50,631 nucleotides of DNA from Candidatus Omnitrophota bacterium (GTDB lineage: Bacteria > Omnitrophota > Gorgyraeia > Gygaellales > Profunditerraquicolaceae), in NCBI GenBank assembly GCA_011620275.1, contig WOZK01000013.1, positions 1-50,631 on the forward strand. Reading direction: 5' to 3'. This document shows positions 34,464 through 43,036 of this stretch, piece after piece; the first letter of the stretch is position 1; each line of letters begins with the position of its first letter. The position numbers and the translations under genes are program-made. The notes under the pieces were generated by a model that did no database searches, was not told the origin of the DNA, and saw only the letters and a program-made list of their open reading frames with translations.

Positions 34464-34865
34464 ATGCGCCCTATCGTGCATCAAAAAAACGGTTTTACAC
34501 TGCTGGAATTGATCGTGGTTATCATTATTCTCGGCATACTTGCTTCCATAGGTTTCATCCAGTTTATGAAGACGATCGAAAAGGCCAGGACTGCGGAGGC
34601 GAGAAACATCCTGGGGGCCATACGTTCCGCGCAGGAAAGTTACAGGTTGGAGCACGGCTCCTACGCCTCCGAGAGCAGCTTTATAGAAGTGAATTTTCCT
34701 GTTGCTTGTACCGCCTCACATTTCTTTTCTTATTCGCTGGCAGCCGGTTCGGCCTCGGCGGTGAGATGCACTTCCGGCGGAAAACATCCCGATGTCCCTT
34801 CGGCATATACCATTACTTTGAGCTATTCCGACGGCGCATGGAGCGGAGCAGCCGGCTATTATTAG
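34464..34865 (+). CDS. Type IV prepilin, third pilin
   Basis: The 133-residue product has a slightly longer leader (MRPIVHQKNG) and the motif G-FTLLELIVVIIILGILASIGF with Glu5. The helix and C-terminal domain follow the same plan as the two major pilins (GSYAS, two cysteines, RCTSGGKHPD), but it is clearly diverged, so it is an older paralogue. Start has AAGGAA upstream. Likely a minor or alternative pilin. Confidence 0.9.
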   Translation: MRPIVHQKNGFTLLELIVVIIILGILASIGFIQFMKTIEKARTAEARNILGAIRSAQESYRLEHGSYASESSFIEVNFPVACTASHFFSYSLAAGSASAVRCTSGGKHPDVPSAYTITLSYSDGAWSGAAGYY

Positions 34866-34880
34866 AGGAAGACAATTAAA

Positions 34881-34909
34881 TTGACAAGCCCCCGGCGGAC
34901 GGCTATACT
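34881..34909 (+). promoter_or_regulatory. Sigma-70 type promoter before the fourth pilin gene
   Basis: TTGACA (34881-34886) and TATACT (34904-34909) are 17 bp apart, 22 bases before the ATG chosen for the next gene. The ORF track used the TTG of this -35 box as the start of the gene, which is not likely. Confidence 0.82.
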
Positions 34910-34931
34910 TTATATGAAAGGGAGGCTTTAT

Positions 34932-35351
34932 ATGCTTTCGATGCGTCGGAAGATGACGACGGCGTTCACTGCGCTCGAGTTGCTGGTCGTAATTATTATT
35001 ATAGGCATTCTGGCGGCTTTAAGCCTGCCGAACCTGCGGAAAATGAAGGAGAAGAGCTACGACAATGAGGCGAAAGCCACCCTCAAACTTATCCAGGCCG
35101 CGGAAAAGATATACTATATGCAGAACGGCTTCTATTATCCGAATTCCGGTACGGTAACCCATGGTTTATTGAATACCTATCTTAAAGTGTTCTTGCCTAC
35201 CTCAAGCCATGTGAATTGGAATTATTCCACCCAAGCCGGCACAGGCACTGCCACCGCGTCGCGCTCCCCATCCGGAAGAAGCTGGTCTATAGCCATAACA
35301 GCGGAGGAACCAACATGTACCCCCAAGGCAGGGGATACTTGTATTCCTTAA
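34932..35351 (+). CDS. Type IV prepilin-like protein with Ala at the -1 cleavage position
   Basis: The product is about 139 residues from the ATG at 34932, which has GGGAGG 6 nt upstream; the track start at 34881 lies in the promoter. The leader is MLSMRRKMTTA and the helix FTALELLVVIIIIGILAALSLPNL keeps Glu5, but the residue before the cleavage site is Ala, not the usual Gly. The C-terminal part has YYMQNGFYYPNSG and two late cysteines (CTPKAGDTC). Probably a minor pilin or pseudopilin with its own promoter. Confidence 0.85.
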   Translation: MLSMRRKMTTAFTALELLVVIIIIGILAALSLPNLRKMKEKSYDNEAKATLKLIQAAEKIYYMQNGFYYPNSGTVTHGLLNTYLKVFLPTSSHVNWNYSTQAGTGTATASRSPSGRSWSIAITAEEPTCTPKAGDTCIP

Positions 35352-35418
35352 AAGCCTTTTCTCGGGAAGAGGATCTTTGGGCGCCCCGGACAAGGGCGCC
35401 GTTTATTGCGGAGACGTC

Positions 35419-35817
35419 GTGAATATACGCTCGCTCAGGGGCATGAATCTGATGGAAGCGGTAGTCTCCAGCATACTGCTGGCGCTGGTAATGTTCGGGA
35501 TGATGGCGGTTTTTACCGCCGGCAAGAGGCATTCCGTATTAAGTACTTCCAAGACAGTTGCCGGGCAATTAGCTTATAAGTTCTTTTCTTTTCTGCCGAT
35601 GTATGTCAGGGCGGATACCTGGAACGCTTCCGGCAATCAATTGACCGTTTCCACTTATTACTGCGGAGGCGGCTCTACTCCGCAGTCGCCGAATTGTCTT
35701 CCGCTATCCGAGAGGACGCTCAACCGCCTGGTTTACAGCGCCAAGTATCAAGTCCAGGATTTCCACAATCTGCGGAGGGTTAAACTGACCATTAACTGGA
35801 CGGAATATATTCCTTAG
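35419..35817 (+). CDS. PilV-like minor prepilin
   Basis: The product has a leader NIRSLRG and a helix MNLMEAVVSSILLALVMFGMMAVFTAG, with Glu5 kept and Met at +1, as in PilV/GspI-type minor pilins. I prefer the GTG at 35419 with GGAG 5 nt upstream (132 residues) over the track's TTG at 35377, which adds no leader-like sequence. The C-terminal part contains one cysteine cluster (YYCGGG...NCLPL). It follows the preceding prepilin gene and probably shares its transcript. Confidence 0.8.
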   Translation: MNIRSLRGMNLMEAVVSSILLALVMFGMMAVFTAGKRHSVLSTSKTVAGQLAYKFFSFLPMYVRADTWNASGNQLTVSTYYCGGGSTPQSPNCLPLSERTLNRLVYSAKYQVQDFHNLRRVKLTINWTEYIP

Positions 35818-36049
35818 TTTTCTTAACGCAGGAATTCTCCGGTTGTACCCGTGGGGCTGAGCGCGTGTATGCGCCGGGGAGCGCGCTTGTCCTGTCTTGA
35901 GCGCGGTGAGCAGTGAAGCGGTTTGACTTCTGTTTTCGATTATCAGAAAGCTATATGGCGTAGTGATAACAAGTTTGCTGTCCGGTATGCGCATTGCGCC
36001 GGTTAAGCCGAAGCCTCGCCGGGAGAAGAGAGGAGCCCCGGATTTTATT
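35818..36049. other. Gap between two minor prepilin genes with hairpin-module remnant
   Basis: This 232-base stretch begins with a degenerate hairpin module (ACGCAGGAATTCTCCGGTTG, 35827-35846) like those at other gene ends. The rest is GC-rich and holds no convincing ORF or promoter. It could be a decayed repeat of the families described elsewhere. Confidence 0.4.
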
Positions 36050-36595
36050 ATGAAAGCCTTCACATTGATAGAATTGATTCTTGTCGTCATGATCTTGGGG
36101 GTAGTGGTGATGACCGCGGCCAATTTCGAGCTTTTCGGCCGTTTTGAAGTAAACGATATAGACCGGGCATCGAGACTGCAGAACGACGTGTATATCATAG
36201 CCGCCTCCTTGTGTAAGGATTTGAACAGCGCGCTGGGATCCAGCAGCAATTGGCCGCTGGCTATAAGCAGCTTCGGAGGGAATACTTCACTTGTCACCAT
36301 CTGGGTGGATTATAACAAGAACGGCGTCAGGGACGGGTCGGACCGCCAGGTGGCCTACGGCTACGACGCCACGACGCACCAACTGCGCAAATACGACAAT
36401 TACAGCGGCAGTCCTGGGACTTATACGATTTTGAGCCGTAAAGTCGTATCTTTTGTCTGCACGGTGCCGGCTTCAGCCAATTACATGAAATTTTCCATTG
36501 TAGCGCGTTATGATCCGGCTTCAGGCGTTTCCACCAATAATCCGGAAGTGTCCATGTTTTCCTCCGGTAATATGCCCTCCGTTTCGCTGAATTAA
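36050..36595 (+). CDS. Minor prepilin (PilW/GspJ-like)
   Basis: From the ATG at 36050 the product is 181 residues, with the very short leader MKA and helix FTLIELILVVMILGVVVMTAANF; Glu5 is kept and the -1 residue is again Ala. The C-terminal domain contains VTIWVDYNKNGVRDGSDRQVAYGYD, a stretch like those in PilW/GspJ-type or large pseudopilins. GAGAGGAG lies 15 bases upstream, a long spacing, so an earlier start (track: 35963) cannot be excluded, though it would give a leader of 30 residues. Last gene of the pilus locus. Confidence 0.8.
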   Translation: MKAFTLIELILVVMILGVVVMTAANFELFGRFEVNDIDRASRLQNDVYIIAASLCKDLNSALGSSSNWPLAISSFGGNTSLVTIWVDYNKNGVRDGSDRQVAYGYDATTHQLRKYDNYSGSPGTYTILSRKVVSFVCTVPASANYMKFSIVARYDPASGVSTNNPEVSMFSSGNMPSVSLN

Positions 36596-36598
36596 CAT

Positions 36599-36626
36599 TT
36601 GACCTTTCAGCCGTCTGTGTTACACT
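36599..36626 (+). promoter_or_regulatory. Promoter of tRNA-Ala
   Basis: TTGACC (36599-36604) and TACACT (36621-36626) are 16 bp apart, about 50 bases before the tRNA. A T-rich tract directly after the tRNA (36750-36761) would end the transcript. Confidence 0.65.
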
Positions 36627-36676
36627 ATATACTCACTGTTGAGTATAAATCCCAGAATACATAGAGCCGTAGTTTC

Positions 36677-36749
36677 GGGCCCGTAGTTCAGTTGGGAGAA
36701 CGCCGCATTCGCATTGCGGAGATCAGCGGTTCGACTCCGCTCGGGTCCA
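36677..36749 (+). tRNA. tRNA-Ala (anticodon CGC)
   Basis: A complete cloverleaf folds by eye: acceptor GGGCCCG/CGGGTCC, D arm GTTC...GAAC, anticodon stem CCGCA/TGCGG with loop TTCGCAT (anticodon CGC, reading GCG), variable AGATC, and T arm AGCGG-TTCGACT-CCGCT. The third acceptor pair is G3:U70, the main identity element of alanine tRNA. The discriminator is A; CCA is not encoded. It is followed by a T tract. No integrase or duplicated tRNA end suggests use as an attachment site. Confidence 0.96.
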
Positions 36750-36883
36750 TTTTTCTTTTTTCGATCCCGGCGTCTTGATGCAGCTTGAAGTTCGTGCCCC
36801 TAATCTTGTGCGCTGTGCATTCGCCGGTGCGCTTTGTGTGCAGTCGGATATAATGAGTATTTATTGTAGCGCTATTCCCCTTT

Positions 36884-37030
36884 AATCCCCTCATCCAGAA
36901 ATTTCCGGGTTTTAACCCCGGGGAGGTCGCCTGAATAAGCAGATAGCCGAATATGCGCTGTGTACCGGCGAAGCATCGGCTTCGCCGGAAAATAGAAGGA
37001 GCCGCGGGCTTTATCCCGAGAGGCTCCACT
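36884..37030 (+). repeat. Intergenic repeat, family A, copy 3
   Basis: The element matches copies 1 and 2 through the hairpin CCGGGTTTTAACCCCGGGG and the GCCGAATATGCGCTGTGTACC segment, but has an insertion near its 3' end (GGCTTTATCCCGAGAGGCTCC). Unlike the others it does not directly follow or precede a protein gene; it lies between tRNA-Ala and rsmE. Confidence 0.88.
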
Positions 37031-37286
37031 CTGCAGCCTGTCACAGCGCAATGATACATTAGTTTTTCTATCCTGACAGCGTATGGAGTAATCGAAAATC
37101 GGGATTAAGGCCAGGGGTAAATCCGGCTTTCGGATTGCGGATACCGGCAGAACTTTTGTAACAGTGCAGTCGTAATAATCATACTTCATGATGTTGAGTC
37201 CCGGGTGAGGCTGCGCAGAGAGCCGTTCCTTTTTTCACGTTCGCAACCGGGTATTCCATCTATCTTCCCGGACTGGAAAGACAACA
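37031..37286. other. Gap between repeat A copy 3 and rsmE, nothing clear
   Basis: Together with 36750-36883 this belongs to a 537-base stretch between the tRNA and rsmE that has no protein gene. Apart from repeat A copy 3 I see no convincing ORF, RNA gene or promoter here. Confidence 0.5.
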
Positions 37287-38033
37287 ATGCCGCATGTTTA
37301 CAGAACTTATTGTCCCTCCCGCGGTATCGCCGGTAACAGGATCGTGATAGATACCCCGGAGAGGGTGCATCATATCAGAGATGTCCTTCGCCTCGGCCCT
37401 AAAGACGCGCTTTCCGTATTCGACGATTCTGGAGCGGAATACGCGTGTATAATAGACAGCTGTGGAAAGGACTCGATTGTTCTGTCCGTTAAAGGGCGTA
37501 CCACCCGGCGGGCCGGTCTTTTTTCTCTAACCGTGGCCTGCGCCTTGCCGAAAAAAGGCGCCATGGACGATATAGTGGACAGTTTGACTCAACTGGGGGC
37601 AGCCCGTATAATACCTATGATAACGGAACGGACGGTAGTCCGTCCCAATAAAACGGTCCTTACGCGCAAAACGCAGCGCTGGAAGAAAATAGCCTTGAGT
37701 TCCACTCAGCAATGCGGCAGGCCGCGTCCGCCGCTGCTGGAGACGGTATGCGCTTTCTCCGAGGTCCTTGAAATGACCTCGGATTGCGGGATGAAGCTTA
37801 TTCCCACTCTTGAGGGTGATAGACGGCATATAACCGATTTCGCGCGTCTTGGGCCTGAAACGGGGGGATTGGCTTTTCTTATCGGCCCTGAAGGTGATTT
37901 CTCCCCTGCCGAGGTAAAGGATGCGGAAACCCGCGGTTTTATACCGGTATCCCTGGGGGATCTGGTGTTGAGGGTGGATACCGCAGCCGTCGCTGTCGCT
38001 TCTTTTTTCCATTTCTGCGCAGATTATCGTTAA
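37287..38033 (+). CDS. rsmE: 16S rRNA (uracil1498-N3)-methyltransferase
   Basis: RsmE methylates U1498 of 16S rRNA. The 248-residue SPOUT-fold protein has an N-terminal PUA-like part (HHIRDVLRLGPKDALSVFD) and the knot signature LIGPEGDFSPAEV near residue 195, followed by FIPVSLGDLVLRVDTAAV, the AdoMet-binding end. The KKGAMDDIVDSLTQLGAARIIP block is also typical. Its TAA stop is part of the hairpin module that begins the following repeat-filled gap. Confidence 0.94.
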   Translation: MPHVYRTYCPSRGIAGNRIVIDTPERVHHIRDVLRLGPKDALSVFDDSGAEYACIIDSCGKDSIVLSVKGRTTRRAGLFSLTVACALPKKGAMDDIVDSLTQLGAARIIPMITERTVVRPNKTVLTRKTQRWKKIALSSTQQCGRPRPPLLETVCAFSEVLEMTSDCGMKLIPTLEGDRRHITDFARLGPETGGLAFLIGPEGDFSPAEVKDAETRGFIPVSLGDLVLRVDTAAVAVASFFHFCADYR

Positions 38034-38355
38034 TCAAACCGCAGAATACCCCCGGCTTTCGAGCCGGATGAGCCAATCGGAACAGCACCCTGCCTTTGTG
38101 TGTGACACCTTGGCCATTTTTCATCCTGAGCGCAGCGAAGAATCTCATCTCTCGACGGGATTCTCCGGCCTGCGGCTTCAGAATGACTACGTGTGGGACT
38201 TTTTCAGCAGACTGCTAAGGGGGGTTACCCCGCAGAGTGTCGGATTTACCTTGGCTAAACGGGTTAATTAAGAAAGAAACTCCGGGCGCATGTCCTGAGC
38301 AGTTCGACAGGCTCACTACTGAAGCCCGTCGAAGGATTAGCCCGGGGGCTCCACT
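38031..38355. repeat. Repeat-filled gap: hairpin module, dispersed palindrome and family B copy 3
   Basis: The gap between rsmE and mtaB holds three repeat types in order. A hairpin module (TTAATCAAACCGCAG, then CCCCGGCTTTCGAGCCGG) starts at the rsmE stop. At 38121-38187 is an imperfect inverted repeat of the TCATCCTGAGCGCAGCGAAG...TTCAGAATGA type, seen dispersed in many bacterial genomes. At 38272-38355 is family B with arms TCCGGGC/GCCCGGGGG and inner TTCGACAGG, ending right at the mtaB start codon. Confidence 0.85.
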
Positions 38356-39627
38356 ATGAAGGCGAGATTCTTTACTCTTGGCTGTAAGGTGAACCAGTAT
38401 GAAACGCAGTATATGCGGGAGGATTTGCTCTGTGCCGGGCTCGAAGAGGCCGGACCCGGAGAGTCTGCCGGTATATGCGTTATAAATACCTGCACTGTTA
38501 CCGCTAAAGCGGACAGTGAGTCGTTGCGTGTAATACGCAGGGCCGTCGTGGAAAACCCGGGGGCTTTTATCCTGGTTACCGGCTGTTTGGCTGAGATGGA
38601 TGAGGAACGCATAAAAAAAGTCAAAGGTGTTTCAGCGGTATTACGCAACGACTGCAAGAAACGCATCCTCGAGTTCCTCCCGGTATCCTCTGCGGGCGTA
38701 AAGTGCGAAGGCATTTCGTTTTTTCAGGGCCGCAGCCGGGCCTTTATTAAAGTTCAGGACGGTTGCGACAACCGCTGCTCTTACTGTAAAGTAGCCCTGG
38801 TGCGCGGCAAGTCCAGAAGCCGGGATGAGAAAGAGATCGTGGATGAGGCGTCCCGGCTCTCCGTTAACGGTTACCGGGAGATAGTGTTGACCGGCATCTG
38901 TCTCGGTTCTTACGGCAAGGATAAAGACAGCCCGGGATCACTGGCGGGATTGCTGAAGGAGCTGACGCGGATAGAGAGAATCAGCAGGATAAGGCTGAGT
39001 TCGATAGAGATGGTTGATATCTCCCCGGAGCTGATTGAATTGTTTTCCGGGAACGGAAAGCTTTGCCCGCATTTTCACGTGCCGCTGCAGAGCGGGGATG
39101 ACCGTATACTGGCCGGCATGCGCAGGCGGTATAACAGTAGCGCCTTCCTGTCCCGGGTGAAGGAAATCAAAAAAAACGTTCCGGGCGTCTCGATTACCAC
39201 AGACGTCATAGTAGGTTTTCCTGGAGAGGATGAAGAGGCATTCTCGAATACCTTGCGAGCGTTAAAGGAGATACAGCCTTTACGTACGCATGTTTTCCCT
39301 TTTTCTCCGCGCAAGGGAACGGCGGCTGCTCAAATGTCCGGCCATCTTGACCGGGAGGTTGTAAAAAGAAGAAGAATTATTTTGTCGCGGTTGGCGCAGG
39401 AATGCTCGCGCGAGTATATGGAAGGTTTCATCGGCAGGGAAACCGAAGTGATGCCGGAGGAGATATTGCCGGCTCGCGACAATAAAAGCGTCTTTCTTGA
39501 AGGATACAGCGCGAATTATATCAGGGTGGTGATCCCTTTCCGTGGAATCCTTCCCGATTGCAAGACAGCTCTACGGGTGCGCTTGGGAGGAATAATCAGC
39601 GGCGGCATGCGCGCTGAATCGCTATAA
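38356..39627 (+). CDS. mtaB: tRNA threonylcarbamoyladenosine methylthiotransferase MtaB
   Basis: MtaB adds a methylthio group to t6A37 of ANN-reading tRNAs. The 423-residue radical SAM methylthiotransferase has the N-terminal cluster cysteines (LGCKVNQYE, INTCTV, VTGCLAE), the radical SAM motif DGCDNRCSYCKVALVRG, and a C-terminal TRAM-like part. The TLGCKVNQYE opening places it in the MtaB group rather than MiaB or RimO. The ATG directly follows a family B repeat; the only Shine-Dalgarno-like sequence (GGGGG) is in the repeat. Confidence 0.93.
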   Translation: MKARFFTLGCKVNQYETQYMREDLLCAGLEEAGPGESAGICVINTCTVTAKADSESLRVIRRAVVENPGAFILVTGCLAEMDEERIKKVKGVSAVLRNDCKKRILEFLPVSSAGVKCEGISFFQGRSRAFIKVQDGCDNRCSYCKVALVRGKSRSRDEKEIVDEASRLSVNGYREIVLTGICLGSYGKDKDSPGSLAGLLKELTRIERISRIRLSSIEMVDISPELIELFSGNGKLCPHFHVPLQSGDDRILAGMRRRYNSSAFLSRVKEIKKNVPGVSITTDVIVGFPGEDEEAFSNTLRALKEIQPLRTHVFPFSPRKGTAAAQMSGHLDREVVKRRRIILSRLAQECSREYMEGFIGRETEVMPEEILPARDNKSVFLEGYSANYIRVVIPFRGILPDCKTALRVRLGGIISGGMRAESL

Positions 39628-39746
39628 CGGTTTTTTCCATAGTGCCGACTGCGCTAAACCCATAAAAATCTCCAAGATACTTCCATCATCCCGCCTGGCG
39701 GATAGTCCTTGAAATAAAACCGGACTAAACCCGAGAAAGCGCTTTC

Positions 39747-39776
39747 TTGACAATAGAGAAAAAAATATGTTATACT
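39747..39776 (+). promoter_or_regulatory. Promoter of the cvpA-nif3-dnaG-rpoD operon
   Basis: TTGACA (39747-39752) and TATACT (39771-39776) are 18 bp apart, 27 bases before cvpA. The 176-base gap after mtaB and the tight spacing downstream fit a separate operon of four genes. Confidence 0.82.
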
Positions 39777-39803
39777 TTATCAACTTAAAGGGGGAAAACA
39801 AAC

Positions 39804-40382
39804 ATGCTCGCAGAGATCGTCAACCGCTTGAACTGGATAGACCTTGTTTTTGTAATTCTTTTAATAAGAACCTGTTACGTCGCTATCAGAAACGGTTTTC
39901 TTGTCGAGATCTTTAAAATTTCCGGGAGCGTACTTGCCGTTTATCTCGGGTGTCATTATTACGCTTCCCTGGCGGAGTTTTTTCACAGCCGTCTGGGGGC
40001 GGAGGGCAGTTCCGCGGCTTTTCCTGAAACATTGTCATTCATCGCATTATGTTCTTTGGGTTACGGTATTTTCATCCTGCCGAGGCGTCTGCTCATGCGT
40101 TTCCTCAAGATCGAAGCGGCGCAAATATTGAATTCCTGGGGAGGATTTCTTCTGGGTCTCTGCCGGGGGGTGTTGTTCAGCGGGATGCTTTTTCTCGCAT
40201 TCTCCATATCTACGCGTGATTATCTGCATTCCAGCGTAGCGCAATCCTTATCCGGGCGCAGACTTGTCGATACCGTCGCCGGTACTTACAGTGGGATCTG
40301 GAATACCGTTATGTCGAAGTTCATGCACGGGGAACAATATAACGCCTCTCTGGATATTATCCGCGGCAGCCTGAACAAATGA
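39804..40382 (+). CDS. CvpA-family membrane protein
   Basis: The 192-residue product has four membrane segments: LVFVILLIRTCYVAI, IFKISGSVLAVYLGCHYYASL, SFIALCSLGYGIFIL and GGFLLGLCRGVLFSGMLFLAFSIS. The layout and the GGFLLGLCRGVLFSGM block match the CvpA/colicin V production family. The function of CvpA is not settled; it is linked to envelope homeostasis. AAAGGGGGAAA precedes the ATG. It overlaps the NIF3 gene by 4 bases. Confidence 0.88.
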   Translation: MLAEIVNRLNWIDLVFVILLIRTCYVAIRNGFLVEIFKISGSVLAVYLGCHYYASLAEFFHSRLGAEGSSAAFPETLSFIALCSLGYGIFILPRRLLMRFLKIEAAQILNSWGGFLLGLCRGVLFSGMLFLAFSISTRDYLHSSVAQSLSGRRLVDTVAGTYSGIWNTVMSKFMHGEQYNASLDIIRGSLNK

Positions 40383-41254
40383 AATTATCGGTTTTCTACG
40401 AATACGTTATCCGGCTCGGCAGGGAACGCGATCCGCGCGGCGTTAAAGGCGTCAAAGCATATCCAGATACAGCCGTGCTTTACGGCAGCCCGGAGAAGGA
40501 AGTCAGGAATATCCTTGCCGGGATAGATATTGATACTCAGGAATTGCTTCTCGCCGATAGGCTCGCGGACGCGCAGAAAGTCGACCTCGTGTTGTCTCAT
40601 CATCCCGCAGGACAGGCCTGGGCGTCTTTTTACAAGGTCATTCCCCTTCAATCCGTGCTTTGGCGGAGGCTCGGAGTAGAGCCGGCTGCCGTCGACGGGT
40701 TCCTGGAAGAACGCATGCGGGAAGTCTCCAGAAAACTGCTGGCGCAGAATCATATGCGCACGGTAGATGCCGCGCGCCTGCTTGATATCCCTTTGATGTG
40801 CGCGCATACGCCCGCCGACAACCAAGTGCACGCGTTCCTGCAGGAGAAATTTGACAGAGAGGCCCCGGCCACGGTAGAAAAGCTTCTTAATATGCTGTCG
40901 TCGCTTCCGGAATACGCTGCGGCTGCCGGCAATTCCGCCGGGCCGCGTGTGATTATAGGCGGTCCGGGCCGCCCCTGCGGCAAGGTGTTCGTGGATATGA
41001 CCGGCGGGACGGAAGGGCCCAAACAATTGTTCGAGAAATTGGCCTCCGGAGGTGTGGGGACGGTAGTTTCCATGCATATGAGCGAAGAGCATTTCTCCAG
41101 GCTTAGAGCAGGGAACGTAAACGTCGTAGTCGCCGGGCACATATCTTCGGATACCCTGGGGATGAATCTGCTATTAGACGGGATAGAATCGCTTTCAGGC
41201 GAAAGGTTCAATTTTATGGAGTGTTCAGGTTTTCGGAGGATAAGAAGGATATGA
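40379..41254 (+). CDS. NIF3-family dinuclear metal protein
   Basis: The 291-residue product has the NIF3/YbgI metal ligands: the LSHHPAG motif near residue 80 and GHISSDTLGMN near the C-terminus, plus a central HTPADNQVHAFL block. These proteins form hexameric toroids with two metals; their substrate is unclear, with GTP cyclohydrolase-like activity reported for some. In many bacteria (for example near sigA in Firmicutes) a NIF3 gene sits beside dnaG and rpoD, as here. It overlaps cvpA and dnaG, each by 4 bases. Confidence 0.88.
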   Translation: MKLSVFYEYVIRLGRERDPRGVKGVKAYPDTAVLYGSPEKEVRNILAGIDIDTQELLLADRLADAQKVDLVLSHHPAGQAWASFYKVIPLQSVLWRRLGVEPAAVDGFLEERMREVSRKLLAQNHMRTVDAARLLDIPLMCAHTPADNQVHAFLQEKFDREAPATVEKLLNMLSSLPEYAAAAGNSAGPRVIIGGPGRPCGKVFVDMTGGTEGPKQLFEKLASGGVGTVVSMHMSEEHFSRLRAGNVNVVVAGHISSDTLGMNLLLDGIESLSGERFNFMECSGFRRIRRI

Positions 41255-43032
41255 GGGGAAGAATACCTGAGAACGTACTGGATGATATACTCTCCAGGGT
41301 GGATATCGTGGAATTGATTTCCGCGTATATCCCGTTGAAAAAGGCCGGGAGGAATTTCCGGGCCTGCTGCCCTTTTCATAACGAGAAGACTCCTTCTTTT
41401 ATGGTCTCTCCCGATAAACAAATATATCATTGTTTCGGCTGCGGGGAGTCCGGTAACGCGTTCAAATTTCTTATGCGGCATGAACGCATGGAATTCACGG
41501 AGGCGGTCGAGTTGCTGGCCCGGCGCTGCGGCGTGATCATCCCGCAATTGAGCGCGGACCGCAACGCCGAAGGAGTGAATGCGCAGATATTCAAGGCGAA
41601 CGAGCTCGCCGCCGGTTTTTTTAGCGCGCGGCTGTTTTCTACAGCCGGCAAAGCCGCTTTGGCCTACCTGCAGGAGAGAGGTCTGCGCAGGGAAATCCTG
41701 GAGTCTGCCAGGGTCGGCCTCGCGCCGGACAGTTGGGACGGCTTGATATCTTTTATGCGCGGTAAAGGTATTTCGCTTTCCCTGCTCGATAAGTCCGGGC
41801 TGATAACTCCGCGCCAGGGCGGGGGTTATTACGACCGTTTCCGGAACAGGATTATGTTTCCTATCAGCGATGCGCGTTCCAGGATACTAGGGTTCGGGGG
41901 CAGGGTCTATTCGGCGGACGACAAAGGGGTCAAATATATCAATTCTCCGGAGACCGCGGTATACACGAAAGGACGCAATCTCTACGGGCTCAACCTTTCC
42001 AAGGACGCCGTGAGAAAGAAGGATTGCGCCGTAGTCGTGGAAGGATACCTGGATTTCTTAATCCCGTACCAGGAAGGGGTGGATAATCTGGTGGCTTCGC
42101 AGGGCACGGCGCTTACCGAAGAGCAGATCAGGCTCTTGAAGAGATACGCGTCCGGAGTCGTGATAATATACGACGGAGACAAGGCCGGAGAAAGCGCGGC
42201 GTTGAGGGCGCTTGAGCTGTTCATTGAAGAGGGGATAAACGTGCGCGTAGCCGTTTTGCCACAGGGGGATGACCCGGATACCTTCGTGCGCAGAGAAGGG
42301 CCTGAGGCTTTCCGCGGCTTGATAGACGGAGCGAAGGAAATATTCGATTATAAACTGGGTGTATTGAAATCCAGGCATAACGTATCCGCCGTCGCCGGTA
42401 AGGACGCCGTGGCAGCGGAGATGCTTTCCATTATAAGCAAATTCCATAGCGCGGTGGTCCGATCGGAATATCTACGCGTGCTTGCGGGAGAGATAAACGT
42501 CCCTGAGGAAGCTTTGTTAGAGGAACTTAACAAGATTAAATCCGGGAGAAAAGAAGGCCGGCGGACGGGACAGGAAAAACAAGGCCCTTCCCGGGAGATG
42601 GAAGCGGTGCTGCCGGCGGAGAAACTTTTGATACAGCTTATGCTTCAGGAGAACGAGCTTATATCCAGGATACGCGATTCGCTCGACCCCTCTGATTTTC
42701 AGAGCAGGACCGCCGGGCAGATAGTGAGGACGATGTTTGAATTGTCCGCCCAGGGCGTGTGTGTGGGGGCGGGTATGATTATGAACCATCTGGAAGGCAG
42801 CGGTATCTCCGGTATAGTGTGCGATCCGGTGTTATCCTCGGAAGACGTCTCGTCCGAGGAAAGAGAAAAGATGGCCAGCGACTGCGTAAAACGCATAAAA
42901 ATGCACAATATGAACAACCGGAGAAGATGCCTGCATCAGCAGATAAAGGACGCCCAGGTTTCCGGAGATCGGGTGAAACTGGACGGATTACTTAAGGAAT
43001 TCAATACTTTAATACAATCATGTAAAGGATGA
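41251..43032 (+). CDS. dnaG: DNA primase
   Basis: DnaG makes RNA primers for replication. The zinc-binding CHC2 domain is intact (C40, H43, C61, C64 in [14 protein letters not shown]...YHCFGCG), the catalytic TOPRIM domain shows [10 protein letters not shown] and [14 protein letters not shown], and the C-terminal helicase-binding domain is present. The track start (41221, GTG) overlaps the NIF3 gene by 34 bases; the ATG at 41251, with AGAAGGAT upstream and an ATGA overlap, gives 593 residues and the normal [13 protein letters not shown] start. It is followed 4 bases later by rpoD. Confidence 0.97.
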   Translation: MRGRIPENVLDDILSRVDIVELISAYIPLKKAGRNFRACCPFHNEKTPSFMVSPDKQIYHCFGCGESGNAFKFLMRHERMEFTEAVELLARRCGVIIPQLSADRNAEGVNAQIFKANELAAGFFSARLFSTAGKAALAYLQERGLRREILESARVGLAPDSWDGLISFMRGKGISLSLLDKSGLITPRQGGGYYDRFRNRIMFPISDARSRILGFGGRVYSADDKGVKYINSPETAVYTKGRNLYGLNLSKDAVRKKDCAVVVEGYLDFLIPYQEGVDNLVASQGTALTEEQIRLLKRYASGVVIIYDGDKAGESAALRALELFIEEGINVRVAVLPQGDDPDTFVRREGPEAFRGLIDGAKEIFDYKLGVLKSRHNVSAVAGKDAVAAEMLSIISKFHSAVVRSEYLRVLAGEINVPEEALLEELNKIKSGRKEGRRTGQEKQGPSREMEAVLPAEKLLIQLMLQENELISRIRDSLDPSDFQSRTAGQIVRTMFELSAQGVCVGAGMIMNHLEGSGISGIVCDPVLSSEDVSSEEREKMASDCVKRIKMHNMNNRRRCLHQQIKDAQVSGDRVKLDGLLKEFNTLIQSCKG

Positions 43033-43036
43033 GAAG

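Noticed and set aside
34881-34931. Track start (TTG) of the fourth pilin gene
   Set aside because: The TTG is the first half of the TTGACA -35 box; a proper ATG with GGGAGG lies at 34932.
36677-37030. tRNA-Ala as an integration site
   Set aside because: No integrase gene, no duplicated tRNA 3' end and no foreign genes nearby.
38121-38187. TCATCCTGAGCG...CAGAATGA inverted repeat as a regulatory element of mtaB
   Set aside because: This type of palindrome is dispersed in many genomes; nothing links it specifically to mtaB.
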